The translations under genes were made by a program, and so were the position numbers. A stretch of DNA of 64,000 nucleotides. It comes from Achromobacter sp. UMC71 (GTDB lineage: Bacteria; Pseudomonadota; Gammaproteobacteria; Burkholderiales; Burkholderiaceae_B). The first letter of the stretch is position 1, and each line of letters begins with the position of its first letter. Location of the stretch: NCBI RefSeq assembly GCF_014170305.1, contig NZ_LZZT01000036.1:1-64000 (forward strand). Reading direction: 5' to 3'. The notes beneath the pieces were generated by a model, which saw nothing but the letters and a program-made list of their open reading frames with translations, had not been told where the DNA came from and searched no databases. Below are positions 17,740 to 25,862 of the stretch, in pieces.

Positions 17740-18935
17740 GGCGATACCCCCAGGATCAGGCTGGCATTGTTGCCGCCGAAGGCAAACGAATTGCTCATGG
17801 CGATGCGGGGCCGGCCCGCGGCATAGCGGTGTTCGGCCGTGGAGAAGTCCAGCGCCGGCAGGGCCGGGTCGGGCTGGCCGTCCCACACGTGGGGCAGGAG
17901 CCGGCCGTCGGCGTTGGCCGGCGCCAGGGTGATCCAGGCCAGCGCGGCCTCGAGGGCGCCGGCCGCGCCCAGCGCGTGGCCGGTCAGCGGCTTGGTGGAC
18001 GCGCAGGGCACGCCCTGCGGAAACAGTGTATGCACGGCCAGGCTTTCCATGGCGTCGTTGTGCTGCGTGCCGGTGCCGTGCAGGTTGACCCAGCCGATGC
18101 CGGCGGGCGCCACGCCGGCCGCTTGCAGGGCGGCGCGCATGGCCAGCAGCGCGCCGGCGCCGGTGGGCTCGGGGGCGGACATGTGCCAGGCATCGGAGCT
18201 GGCGCCGCCGCCCAGCAGCGCCACCGCGCCGTCGCTGGCGGGTTCGCGCTGCATCAGGAACAGCACGCCGGCCTCGCCGATGTTGATGCCGCGGCGGTTG
18301 GCCGAAAACGGCAGGCATAGGGCCTCGTCCACGGCTTCCAGCGTGGCGAAGCCGTTGATGGTCAGGCGGCAGAGCGTGTCGGCGCCGCCGCAGACCACGG
18401 CGTCGCACAGGCCCAGGGCCAGCAGCCGCTGCGCGGACAGCAGCGCGCGGGCGCTGGAGGTGCAGGCGGTGGACAGCGTGTAGGCGGGGCCGGTCGCGCC
18501 CAGCCAATCGGCCAGGAACGCGGCGGGCGACGACAGCACCTGGCGCCGGTAGTCGTAGCCGGCCGGCCAGGCGCCGTCGGCAGCCAGGCCGCGGAAGGCG
18601 GGCGCGTTGTCGTTGACGCCCGACGTGCTGGTGCCCAGCACCACTGCGACGCGATGGGCGCCGTGGCGGGCGACGGCCTCACGCAGCGGGGCTTCGATCT
18701 GGCGGGCGGCGGCCAGCAGCAGCTGGTTGTTGCGGCTGCGGTGATGCGCGGGGAAGGCATCGGGGATGGCGGGCAGCGGCGCGGCGCACGCGCCCAGCGT
18801 CAATTCGCGGCCGGCGACCCAGCCGGGTTGCCGGCGCATGCCCGACGTGTCGCCGGCAAAGGCGGCGCGGGCCACGGCGTCGATGCCGGCGCCCAGCGCG
18901 CAGACCACGCCGGGGGGGCTCAACCAGGCGGTCAT
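17736..18935 (-). CDS. apeO: Beta-ketoacyl-ACP synthase, KS partner of the chain-length factor (ApeO-like)
   Basis: 399-aa ketosynthase with C158 (STACTSSA), H286 (NLHGTGTQ) and H320 (LTGHALGA) intact. In studied aryl polyene systems ApeO pairs with ApeC, a KS-like protein lacking the Cys, to set chain length. Both partners are in this operon but at opposite ends. Overlaps the upstream lipoprotein gene by 4 bp. Confidence 0.9.
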   Translation of the reverse strand: MTAWLSPPGVVCALGAGIDAVARAAFAGDTSGMRRQPGWVAGRELTLGACAAPLPAIPDAFPAHHRSRNNQLLLAAARQIEAPLREAVARHGAHRVAVVLGTSTSGVNDNAPAFRGLAADGAWPAGYDYRRQVLSSPAAFLADWLGATGPAYTLSTACTSSARALLSAQRLLALGLCDAVVCGGADTLCRLTINGFATLEAVDEALCLPFSANRRGINIGEAGVLFLMQREPASDGAVALLGGGASSDAWHMSAPEPTGAGALLAMRAALQAAGVAPAGIGWVNLHGTGTQHNDAMESLAVHTLFPQGVPCASTKPLTGHALGAAGALEAALAWITLAPANADGRLLPHVWDGQPDPALPALDFSTAEHRYAAGRPRIAMSNSFAFGGNNASLILGVSP

Positions 18936-19501
18936 GGCAGCTCCTTCAAGGGCGCGACGTGCCAGACGGTGCCGCCGGCGTCGCGGATATCGAGTTCGCC
19001 GGCGGGCGCGCCCGCCGGCCAGCGCACGGTCCAGCGCGCCTGGCCCCGCTGCATCAGTTCGCGCTGCGCGGCGCCGTCATCGGCCCGGGTGGCGCGCCAG
19101 GCGCCCGCGCCGTAGGCCGCGTCCAGGTCGGCCTCGGGGGTCCAGGCGAACACCAGGGCGGCGAACAGGTCGCGCGCCTGGCCGTTGGGACGCAGGAAGC
19201 CGTCGTTGCGCCACTTGCCGTTTTCAAGCATCTGGCGCGCCTGCGGCACGCCCATCGGGTCGAACAGCGACCAGCGCGTGGCGCCGGCTTCGCGCTGCAC
19301 CACCAGCAGCGTGTCCTGCGCCGGCTGGCCGGGGCTGGACTGCACCACGTGAAGCTGGCGCGGCAGGTCGAACGGCGCCAGCCGCGCGGGCACGGGCGGC
19401 GCGCCGGCGCACCCGGCCAGCAGCGCCAGGGCCAGCGCGACAGAGGCCGCGTGGCGGACGGCGCGCGCCAGGCGCGAGGACGGGAAGAGGGCGGGCGTCA
19501 T
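18932..19501 (-). CDS. DUF3261-type lipoprotein of the aryl polyene cluster
   Basis: 189 aa with a signal peptide and lipobox LLAGC (Cys 31). The mature protein resembles the DUF3261 lipoproteins found in aryl polyene clusters (ApeN-like). Likely anchored in the outer membrane and involved, with the LolA-like protein and the MMPL exporter, in delivering the lipid-linked polyene to the outer membrane; that role is inferred from context. Ends within the apeO start. Confidence 0.82.
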   Translation of the reverse strand: MTPALFPSSRLARAVRHAASVALALALLAGCAGAPPVPARLAPFDLPRQLHVVQSSPGQPAQDTLLVVQREAGATRWSLFDPMGVPQARQMLENGKWRNDGFLRPNGQARDLFAALVFAWTPEADLDAAYGAGAWRATRADDGAAQRELMQRGQARWTVRWPAGAPAGELDIRDAGGTVWHVAPLKELP

Positions 19502-19508
19502 GGGCGGA

Positions 19509-20756
19509 TCAGGCGGGCACCGGCTGGGCGCCGGGCGCGCGGCAAAGTTCGCTCAGCATGCGCAGGCGGCGCTGCGGGCTGGCCACGAACGGGTTGGTCT
19601 GGTCCCAGGCGTAGCCGGCCAGGATCGAGCTGATCATGCGGCGGATGTCGGGCTGGGCGTTCTCGTAGAACACCACGTCCTGGAATTCACCGGTGTACCA
19701 GCCCTGCACGTAGGCGCGGAAGGTCTCGACGCCCACCATCAGCGGATCGGCGAAGTCGGCTTGCCAGTCGACGGTCTCGCCGTTCAGCTGGCGGTGCAGG
19801 GCGTCGGCCGCCAGCTTGGACGAGCGCAGGGCGATGGTGACGCCGGACGAGAACACCGGGTCCAGGAATTCGGCGGCATTGCCCAACAGTGCGTAGCCGG
19901 GGCCGTGCAGTCGCGTGACGCTGGCGGAATAGCCGCCGATGGTGTTGGCGGGCGTGTCCCACACGGCGTTGCGCAGCACGCGCTTCAGGTTGGGCGCGGC
20001 GTCGGCCATGGCGCGCAAGGTGGTCATCAGGTCTTCGTCGGCGCCACCGAACAGGTCCTGTCCGCCGACCACACCGAACGAGCAGCGGCCGTTGGAGAAC
20101 GGAATCAGCCAGTACCAGATGCCGTTCTGTTCCGGATGCACGCTGATCAGGATCTTCTCGCGATCAAAGCCCGGGTCGTCGATGCGGTCTTCGATGTGGG
20201 TGAAGATGGCCTTGCGCGGCGGCATGGACGACGCGCGCTCCAGGTCGAGCAGGCGCGCCAGCACGCGGCCATAGCCGCTGGCGTCCAGTACGAACTTGCC
20301 GCGCACCTGGTATTGCGCGCCGTCGGCGCCGCGCACGTCCAGCAACGGGCCATCGCCCGAGAAGTCGGCGGCGGTGACTTCCTGCTGGTAGCGCACGTCC
20401 ACGCCCTGGCGCGCCGCGTCGTCGGCCAGCACCTTGTCGAACTGGGCGCGCTGCACCTGGAAGGTGGTGCCGGGGCCGGGGGTGAATTTGTCGCGGAAGT
20501 CGAAATAGGTGTAGCTGTCGCCGCGGGCGAAGGCGGCGCCGTTCTTGACCTGGAAGCCGGCGGCCTGCACAGCCGGCATCATGCCGGCTTCCTCGACGAA
20601 TTCCAGGCAGTGGGCCAGCAGGCTTTCACCGATGGAAAAGCGCGGGAACTGCTGGCGTTCGAGCATCAGGACGTCGTGCCCCTGCCGCTTGAGCAGCGCG
20701 GCGGCGACCGCCCCGGCGGGACCCGCCCCGATGACAACCACTTCCCGATGTTCCAT
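19509..20756 (-). CDS. FAD-dependent oxidoreductase with flavin-halogenase signatures
   Basis: 415 aa. GAGPAG at 10-15 binds FAD. GESLL at 43-47 and a Lys at 71 in GFQVKNGAAF align with the region holding the catalytic Lys of CmlS-like halogenases, and WYWLIP at 214-219 fits the WxWxIP motif said to block mono-oxygenation in flavin halogenases. By sequence it could halogenate the aryl head or a polyene intermediate; a related non-halogenating oxidoreductase role cannot be excluded. It lies inside the operon, 7 bp before the DUF3261 gene and 42 bp after the exporter gene, so it belongs to the pathway. Confidence 0.82.
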   Translation of the reverse strand: MEHREVVVIGAGPAGAVAAALLKRQGHDVLMLERQQFPRFSIGESLLAHCLEFVEEAGMMPAVQAAGFQVKNGAAFARGDSYTYFDFRDKFTPGPGTTFQVQRAQFDKVLADDAARQGVDVRYQQEVTAADFSGDGPLLDVRGADGAQYQVRGKFVLDASGYGRVLARLLDLERASSMPPRKAIFTHIEDRIDDPGFDREKILISVHPEQNGIWYWLIPFSNGRCSFGVVGGQDLFGGADEDLMTTLRAMADAAPNLKRVLRNAVWDTPANTIGGYSASVTRLHGPGYALLGNAAEFLDPVFSSGVTIALRSSKLAADALHRQLNGETVDWQADFADPLMVGVETFRAYVQGWYTGEFQDVVFYENAQPDIRRMISSILAGYAWDQTNPFVASPQRRLRMLSELCRAPGAQPVPA

Positions 20757-20798
20757 GCCGGATGTTTCCTTGAAGAATCGTTAGAGAAAATGCAGGGT

Positions 20799-23120
20799 TC
20801 AAGCCTTGCGCGGGGGGCGGATCCAGGGCGCCCACAGCAGCGAGAAGGCCACGCCCAGCGCCACCGCCATGCCGAAGTTGGCGATGGCGGGGGTGCTGCT
20901 GACGGCCAGCAGGCCGAACGACAACAGGGTCGTGAGCGCGCCCAACAGGATGCCCACCAGGCTGGCCGCCGCACCGGCGACCCGCTCGTACATGAAGATG
21001 GCGTAATCGACGCCGATGGCCGACACCAGCAGCAGGCCGAACAGGCTGAACAGCGTCAGCGGCTGGCCCAGGTAGCCCAGCGCGGCCAGGCTGCAGGCGG
21101 TGGCGGCCAGCGGCACGGCCAGGATGCGCCAGGCGGCCGCGCGCCCCAGCGTCAGGCACAGAAGCAGCGCCGCCACGCCATACGACAGCAGCTTGAGTTC
21201 GGCGGCCTCGATGCGGGTGGCGGTGAACATGCGGTTCAGTTCGCCGCTGCGGTCCACCAGCGTCACGCCGGGCGCGGCCTGGGCGATGGCGGCCAGGGCG
21301 GCGGGGTCGCGCAGGCCCAACAGCGTGACCATGCCGGCGGCCTCGCCATCGTGCCATCCCAGCCACAGCGGGCGCCACCGTTCGCCGGCCTGGCCTTGCA
21401 TGGCGTCATCGATGCTGACGGAGGGCAGGGCCGACAGGGTCATGAGCTCTTGCTTGACGACATCGAAGGGCACGCCGATATCCGTCAGGCCGCGCCAGGC
21501 ATCGGGCTGGCCAGCCAGTTTGGCCAGGGCGGCGGCGGTGGCCTGTTGTTCGGCCACGGGCGCCACGCGCTGGCTGAGCGCGGTGTAGGCCTGCAGGCCG
21601 CCCGCGGCGACCAGGGTATCGAGCTGGCGGGCCACCTGCGCCTGCCGGCGCAGCAGTTCGTCGGTATCGGGCGCGCGCACCAGGAAGAACTGGCTGGTCG
21701 GCATGAAGCCGGTGATCTCGCCGATCTGGCGCGCCTGTTGCAGCAACGGCGCGGGCAGGCTGAGCCATTGGCGCAGATCGTCCTGGATGTTCAGCCGCGC
21801 GATGCCGCCGGCCGCGGCGGCGGCCAGCAGCAGGGCGCCGGCCCACAGCACGCGGCGGCGTCCGGCCAGGCGTTCGCGCGCTTGCAGCGCGGCCTGGGCG
21901 ACGCGCAACAGCGGCGTCCAGGGGCGGGGGCGGAAACTGCGCAGCCAGGCGGGCAGCTGGCACACGGTGCAGGCGTAGGCGCCCAGCAGTCCGGCGGCCG
22001 AGAACACCGCGGTCTGGGTCAGGGCGGGAAAGGGCGTGAACGCCAGCGCGACGTAGCCGACCAGGCTGGCCGCCAGGCTGATGGTCAGGCCCGGCAGCAC
22101 GCGGCGCAAGGCAGGCCAGGCGCGCCAGTCGGGCATGCCGTAGCTTTTGCCCAGCCAGTGCATCGGGAAGTCGACCGCCACGCCGATCAAGCTGGCGCCG
22201 ATCACCAGCGTCAGTACGTGGATGGAGCCGAACACGGCCACGCAGGCGACGGTGCCGGCCAGCAGGCCCACGACGACCGGGGCCAACGCCAGCAGCGCCT
22301 GCCAGCGGCGCAGCGCCAGCAGCAGCACTAGCACGATCCCAGCCACCGCGATACCGCCGATCCAGCCGCTTTCCGCCACGGCTTGCGCCCGGCCCGCCGC
22401 CGCGTACAGCGCGCCGCCGGCCACCAGCAGGTCGGCGCCGGCCAGGGCCTGGCGGTCCTGGTCGATCTGCGCGGCGATGCGCGCGGGGGCATTGCTGTCG
22501 AAGGCGTCTTCGCGGGTGGTGGCGCGCACCAGCACCCACGAGCGGCCGGCGCTTTCGGCCAGCAGCGTGCCGGTGGCCACGTCGTACTGCACCGCGCCGC
22601 CGGGGCGCAGCGCCAGCTCGCCCAGCCGGGTCAGGCCCAGCAGGTCCTGGTTGACCGGCACCGCGCTGGACGACGAAAACGGGTCGACCAGTTCGCGGGC
22701 GCGGCGTTCGGCGAAGGCGGGCGTGTCCTGCAGCAGCTGCTGGCGCTGCACCGGAGTCAGCAGCGCCAGGCGGCTGGCCAGCAGGCGGGTGCGCAGGTCT
22801 TGCATGTCGATGTCCATATCGACCAGCACCGACTCGAACAGGCCGCTGTGCTGCCAGCGCTGCGCCAGCCGCCGCGCCGCGCCGGCGCTGTCGCCGCCGG
22901 CGGGGGCTGCCACCAGCGCCACCAACTGGCGGCTGAGGGGCTCCTGGATGCGGGCTTCGGCCAATTGACGGGTGGCGTCCGCTTGCGCCTGCGGCACCAG
23001 TTCCATCAGGTTGGCCGACACCGGCCAGCCGTTGCGGCACTGCCATGCCCCCAGGCACAGCAGCAGCAACAGCCCCAGCTTGAACAGCCGCGGCAGCCAG
23101 CGTTCAATCGGCAAAGGCAC
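20799..23120 (-). CDS. MMPL/RND-family exporter of the aryl polyene cluster
   Basis: 773-aa inner-membrane protein. One N-terminal helix, a large periplasmic loop (about residues 35-245), five helices, a second periplasmic loop and five more helices give the duplicated RND/MMPL layout. Motifs such as GVAVDFPMHWLGKSYG and AIGVDYAIFMYERV mark the two transmembrane halves; Asp residues there are candidates for proton coupling. Likely moves the lipid-linked polyene from the inner membrane to the LolA-like carrier. Overlaps the LolA-like gene by 17 bp. Confidence 0.9.
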   Translation of the reverse strand: MPLPIERWLPRLFKLGLLLLLCLGAWQCRNGWPVSANLMELVPQAQADATRQLAEARIQEPLSRQLVALVAAPAGGDSAGAARRLAQRWQHSGLFESVLVDMDIDMQDLRTRLLASRLALLTPVQRQQLLQDTPAFAERRARELVDPFSSSSAVPVNQDLLGLTRLGELALRPGGAVQYDVATGTLLAESAGRSWVLVRATTREDAFDSNAPARIAAQIDQDRQALAGADLLVAGGALYAAAGRAQAVAESGWIGGIAVAGIVLVLLLALRRWQALLALAPVVVGLLAGTVACVAVFGSIHVLTLVIGASLIGVAVDFPMHWLGKSYGMPDWRAWPALRRVLPGLTISLAASLVGYVALAFTPFPALTQTAVFSAAGLLGAYACTVCQLPAWLRSFRPRPWTPLLRVAQAALQARERLAGRRRVLWAGALLLAAAAAGGIARLNIQDDLRQWLSLPAPLLQQARQIGEITGFMPTSQFFLVRAPDTDELLRRQAQVARQLDTLVAAGGLQAYTALSQRVAPVAEQQATAAALAKLAGQPDAWRGLTDIGVPFDVVKQELMTLSALPSVSIDDAMQGQAGERWRPLWLGWHDGEAAGMVTLLGLRDPAALAAIAQAAPGVTLVDRSGELNRMFTATRIEAAELKLLSYGVAALLLCLTLGRAAAWRILAVPLAATACSLAALGYLGQPLTLFSLFGLLLVSAIGVDYAIFMYERVAGAAASLVGILLGALTTLLSFGLLAVSSTPAIANFGMAVALGVAFSLLWAPWIRPPRKA

Positions 23121-23736
23121 GTTGCTCCTCGGGCGTCAGCGCGTCGGCCGCGACGGCGTCGGTCATCTGCAGCACGCTGCGGTCGCCCTGGACTTCACGC
23201 AGTTCGATGCGGTCGACCAGCTTGCCGCCGTTGATCTGGATGTTGTCGAAGATCTGGCGCAGCAGCACCGAGCGCGGCTGCAGCATCAGCTGCCAGGCGC
23301 CGGCATCACCGGTCAGGGTCAGGTCGAAGTTCTCGCGCAGGCCGCTGGTATCGCCGGCCAGCACCGACAGGAACAGGCGGTTTTCGCGGCCGGCGCCAGT
23401 ATGCTGCGGCAGGGCCTGCCAGGTGCCGTCGGGGCCCCGGCGCGCAATGCCGTCGGCGCTGATGCGCAGGTCCTGGGCGATGGGGCTGCGCAGCAGCCAC
23501 AGCAGTCCGCGGCCGGTGGCCAGGGTGAAGTCGCCGCGGCTGGTCAGGGGCTGGGGCAGCGAGCGCAGGAATTTCTGCTGCACGAAATGGCCGCGCACGA
23601 TCGGGGTGGCGCGCAGTTGCAGTTGCAGGTCGTTCAGGCTGAAGGCGCGGGCGCTCCAGGGCAGTACGGCCAGGGCCAGGCAGACCAGCAGGCGCTGCAT
23701 CAGCGGACGCGTCATCAAAGCAAGGAAGCGGATCAT
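23104..23736 (-). CDS. LolA-like periplasmic carrier of the aryl polyene cluster
   Basis: 210 aa with a signal peptide ending near SARA. The mature segment FSLNDLQLQLRATPIVRGHF..., FTLATGRGLLWLL and the RQIFDNIQINGG region match the LolA/outer-membrane lipoprotein carrier fold (ApeL-like). Probably shuttles the hydrophobic polyene-lipid through the periplasm. Start at ATG 23736, ATGA-coupled to the thioesterase gene; the longer frame upstream is a shadow of that gene. Confidence 0.85.
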   Translation of the reverse strand: MIRFLALMTRPLMQRLLVCLALAVLPWSARAFSLNDLQLQLRATPIVRGHFVQQKFLRSLPQPLTSRGDFTLATGRGLLWLLRSPIAQDLRISADGIARRGPDGTWQALPQHTGAGRENRLFLSVLAGDTSGLRENFDLTLTGDAGAWQLMLQPRSVLLRQIFDNIQINGGKLVDRIELREVQGDRSVLQMTDAVAADALTPEEQRAFAD

Positions 23737-24176
23737 GCGGGCGAGTCCTCGGCGTCGAGCTTGCGCCGCACCGCGTCCACCAGGGCCGCGGGCGAGGCCA
23801 GCTGCATTTCGCGGGTGGCCATGCAGACGGCCACCTGCACGGAACTGGCCCGGGTCAGGCGCTGGCCGCTGGCGGCTTCGCGGATGAGATAGTTGATCTT
23901 CAGGCGGTTTTCCCATTCGACCAGCTCGGCGCGCACCACCAGGCGCTGGCCGAATTGCGCCGCCTGGGCGTAGCGCAATTGCAGGTCGATCACCGGCCAC
24001 ACGTAGCCGCTGGCGCGCATCGCGTCGTAGTTGTAGCCCAGGCTGTCCAGCAGCGCGCAGCGGGCTTCTTCCAGGTATTTGACGTAATGGCCGTGCCAGA
24101 CGACGTTGATGGAATCGACGTCGTAGAAAGGCACCCGGATTTCGACTTCCGCGCCCAGGGCGCCACGTTTACGCAT
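23733..24176 (-). CDS. 4HBT-type acyl thioesterase of the aryl polyene cluster
   Basis: 147-aa hotdog protein of the YbgC/4-hydroxybenzoyl-CoA thioesterase group, with the N-terminal pattern RVPFYDVDSINVVWHGHYVKY that holds the catalytic Asp and the H-x-Y-x-x-Y helix. In aryl polyene clusters this position is taken by ApeK, thought to release or edit ACP-bound intermediates. Overlaps its neighbours on both sides by 4 and 8 bp. Confidence 0.88.
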   Translation of the reverse strand: MRKRGALGAEVEIRVPFYDVDSINVVWHGHYVKYLEEARCALLDSLGYNYDAMRASGYVWPVIDLQLRYAQAAQFGQRLVVRAELVEWENRLKINYLIREAASGQRLTRASSVQVAVCMATREMQLASPAALVDAVRRKLDAEDSPA

Positions 24177-25092
24177 CGTCTTTCCAGAAGGGGTAGAAGT
24201 TGAACCATTGCAGCGGCGCCTGGCGGCAGTGCGCGCCCAGGCGGTCGGCGTAGCGCTGCGTCCAGTGCGCGATTTGCGTCTGGCGCGTGGCGCGGGTCCA
24301 TTCGATGCCGTCGCACAGGCGCTCCATGGCTACGCGGTAGCGCGCGCCGTGGCGGGTGCAGAACAGCAGGTTGACGGGGCAGCGCAGCAGGCCGGCCAGC
24401 AGCCACGGGCCTTGCGGCAGCAGCGCCGCGTCGCCCAGCAGATTGACCTGGGTGCTGCGGTCGCCGGCCAGCGGCACGCGGTCGCCGGCGATGGCCAGCC
24501 ATTCGCCGCGGTCCAGCCGCTGGGCCAGATCGAGCATCACGCCGGCGTCCAGTTCGCTGACCTGGATCATGCGCAGGCCGCCGCCGGCTTCGTCCAGCAA
24601 GCGGCCGAAGTGGACGGCGTGCTTGGTGTGCACCAGCACGTTCAGTTTGAGCAGGCCGGATTGTTCGGCCAGCGCGCGGCAGACTTCGATGTTGCCCAGG
24701 TGCGATCCCACCAGGATCTGGCCGCGGCCCGCGCCCATCTGCGCGTGCAGGCCGTCGGGGTCGGCGATGTCCAGGTCGGCCATGCCGATTTTGCCTTGCC
24801 AGACGTCGAGCTTGTCGAGCAAGGCCTGGGCAAACGCCAGGTACTGGCGGTAGACCGGGAACGACTGGGGCAGCGGCGCGGCCAGCCCGCCCGCGCGGGC
24901 CAGCCGGCGCTGGTAGGCGCCGATGGCGCGCCGGGCGCGGGGGCCAAAGGTGTAGAAATACAGCACCACCACCCACACCACCGGCGCCACCGCGCGGCGG
25001 CCGATGTTGCGCGCGGCCCAGGCGGTCAGGCGCAGCAGCGCGGGGCTGCCGCGTTCGGGCTGGTCGGCCCAGTGAGGATCGGCGGCGGTCAT
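24169..25092 (-). CDS. LpxL/HtrB-like acyltransferase of the aryl polyene cluster
   Basis: 307 aa with one N-terminal membrane segment (VVWVVVLYFYTF) and an LPLAT domain. GSHLGNIE carries the His-x4-acidic catalytic pair used by lauroyl/myristoyl acyltransferases. It probably transfers the polyene chain, or a fatty acyl group, onto the lipid carrier. It is a separate gene directly coupled (ATGA) to the glycosyltransferase, so the two probably act in sequence. Confidence 0.85.
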   Translation of the reverse strand: MTAADPHWADQPERGSPALLRLTAWAARNIGRRAVAPVVWVVVLYFYTFGPRARRAIGAYQRRLARAGGLAAPLPQSFPVYRQYLAFAQALLDKLDVWQGKIGMADLDIADPDGLHAQMGAGRGQILVGSHLGNIEVCRALAEQSGLLKLNVLVHTKHAVHFGRLLDEAGGGLRMIQVSELDAGVMLDLAQRLDRGEWLAIAGDRVPLAGDRSTQVNLLGDAALLPQGPWLLAGLLRCPVNLLFCTRHGARYRVAMERLCDGIEWTRATRQTQIAHWTQRYADRLGAHCRQAPLQWFNFYPFWKDDA

Positions 25093-25862
25093 GGACGAGC
25101 GCCTTTGGCCTGGGGGCGCACGCTTTTAGCCAGGCGCCGCAGCAGCAGCGCAGGCGCGCGCAGCAGCATGCCGAAGAACAGGCGGGCGTGCATGCGGCTG
25201 ATCAGGACGTTGTCGCGCAATGCCTTGAAATGCGATACGCCGCCTTCGGGGTAGATCACGCGGGTCGGCAGCCAGGCCAAGGGCACGCCGCGCCAATGCA
25301 GCCGCACCAGGATGGCGATGTCGAAGTCCATGCGGCGGCCGACCTGCGCGCCGTCGATGACCTGCAGAACCGGGTCCAGCGGGTAGACCCGGAAACCGCA
25401 CATGGCGTCGGGGATGTCGAGCGACAGCGTGTTGATCCAGACCCACACGCGGGTCAGCCAGCGGCCGTAGAGCCGGCTGCGCGGCACGTCGTCGCCGTAT
25501 ACCGGCGCGCCGCAGATGACGGCCTGGGGCTGGGCCCGCGAGGCCTGCGCGAAGAGCGCCGCGTCGGTCAGGGCATGCTGGCCGTCGGCGTCTACCTGGA
25601 GCGCATGGGTGTAGCCCAGGCCGCGCGCGGCGCGCAGGCCGTCTTGCACCGCGGCGCCCTTGCCGCCGTTCTGCGCGCGGCGCACGAGGTGCGTGCCGGG
25701 CAGGGCGGCCAGCGTGTCCAGGGCGGCGGCGCAGTCCGGCGCCGAGCCGTCGTCCACCAGTACGCAGGGCAGGCCCAGCGCCGCCAGTTGCGCATGCACC
25801 GCGGCCACGGTGGCGCCATGGTTGTAGACGGGGATGACCGCGCAGAGCTTATGCGGCGTCAT
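25089..25862 (-). CDS. Family-2 glycosyltransferase of the aryl polyene cluster
   Basis: 257-aa GT-A glycosyltransferase: VIPVYNHG at 9-16, VDDGS at 36-40 and the metal site DADGQ at 91-95. A C-terminal amphipathic Arg-rich segment could tether it to the membrane. Likely adds the sugar that links the aryl polyene to a lipid. Start ATG 25862 overlaps the end of the ligase-dehydratase gene by 14 bp; the 14 codons above it are shadow sequence. Confidence 0.87.
   Translation of the reverse strand: MTPHKLCAVIPVYNHGATVAAVHAQLAALGLPCVLVDDGSAPDCAAALDTLAALPGTHLVRRAQNGGKGAAVQDGLRAARGLGYTHALQVDADGQHALTDAALFAQASRAQPQAVICGAPVYGDDVPRSRLYGRWLTRVWVWINTLSLDIPDAMCGFRVYPLDPVLQVIDGAQVGRRMDFDIAILVRLHWRGVPLAWLPTRVIYPEGGVSHFKALRDNVLISRMHARLFFGMLLRAPALLLRRLAKSVRPQAKGARP

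Noticed and set aside
19500-22331. A 943-codon open frame on the plus strand
   Set aside because: Antisense to the FAD enzyme and MMPL exporter genes, with His/Gln/Gly-rich low-complexity translation and no family resemblance.
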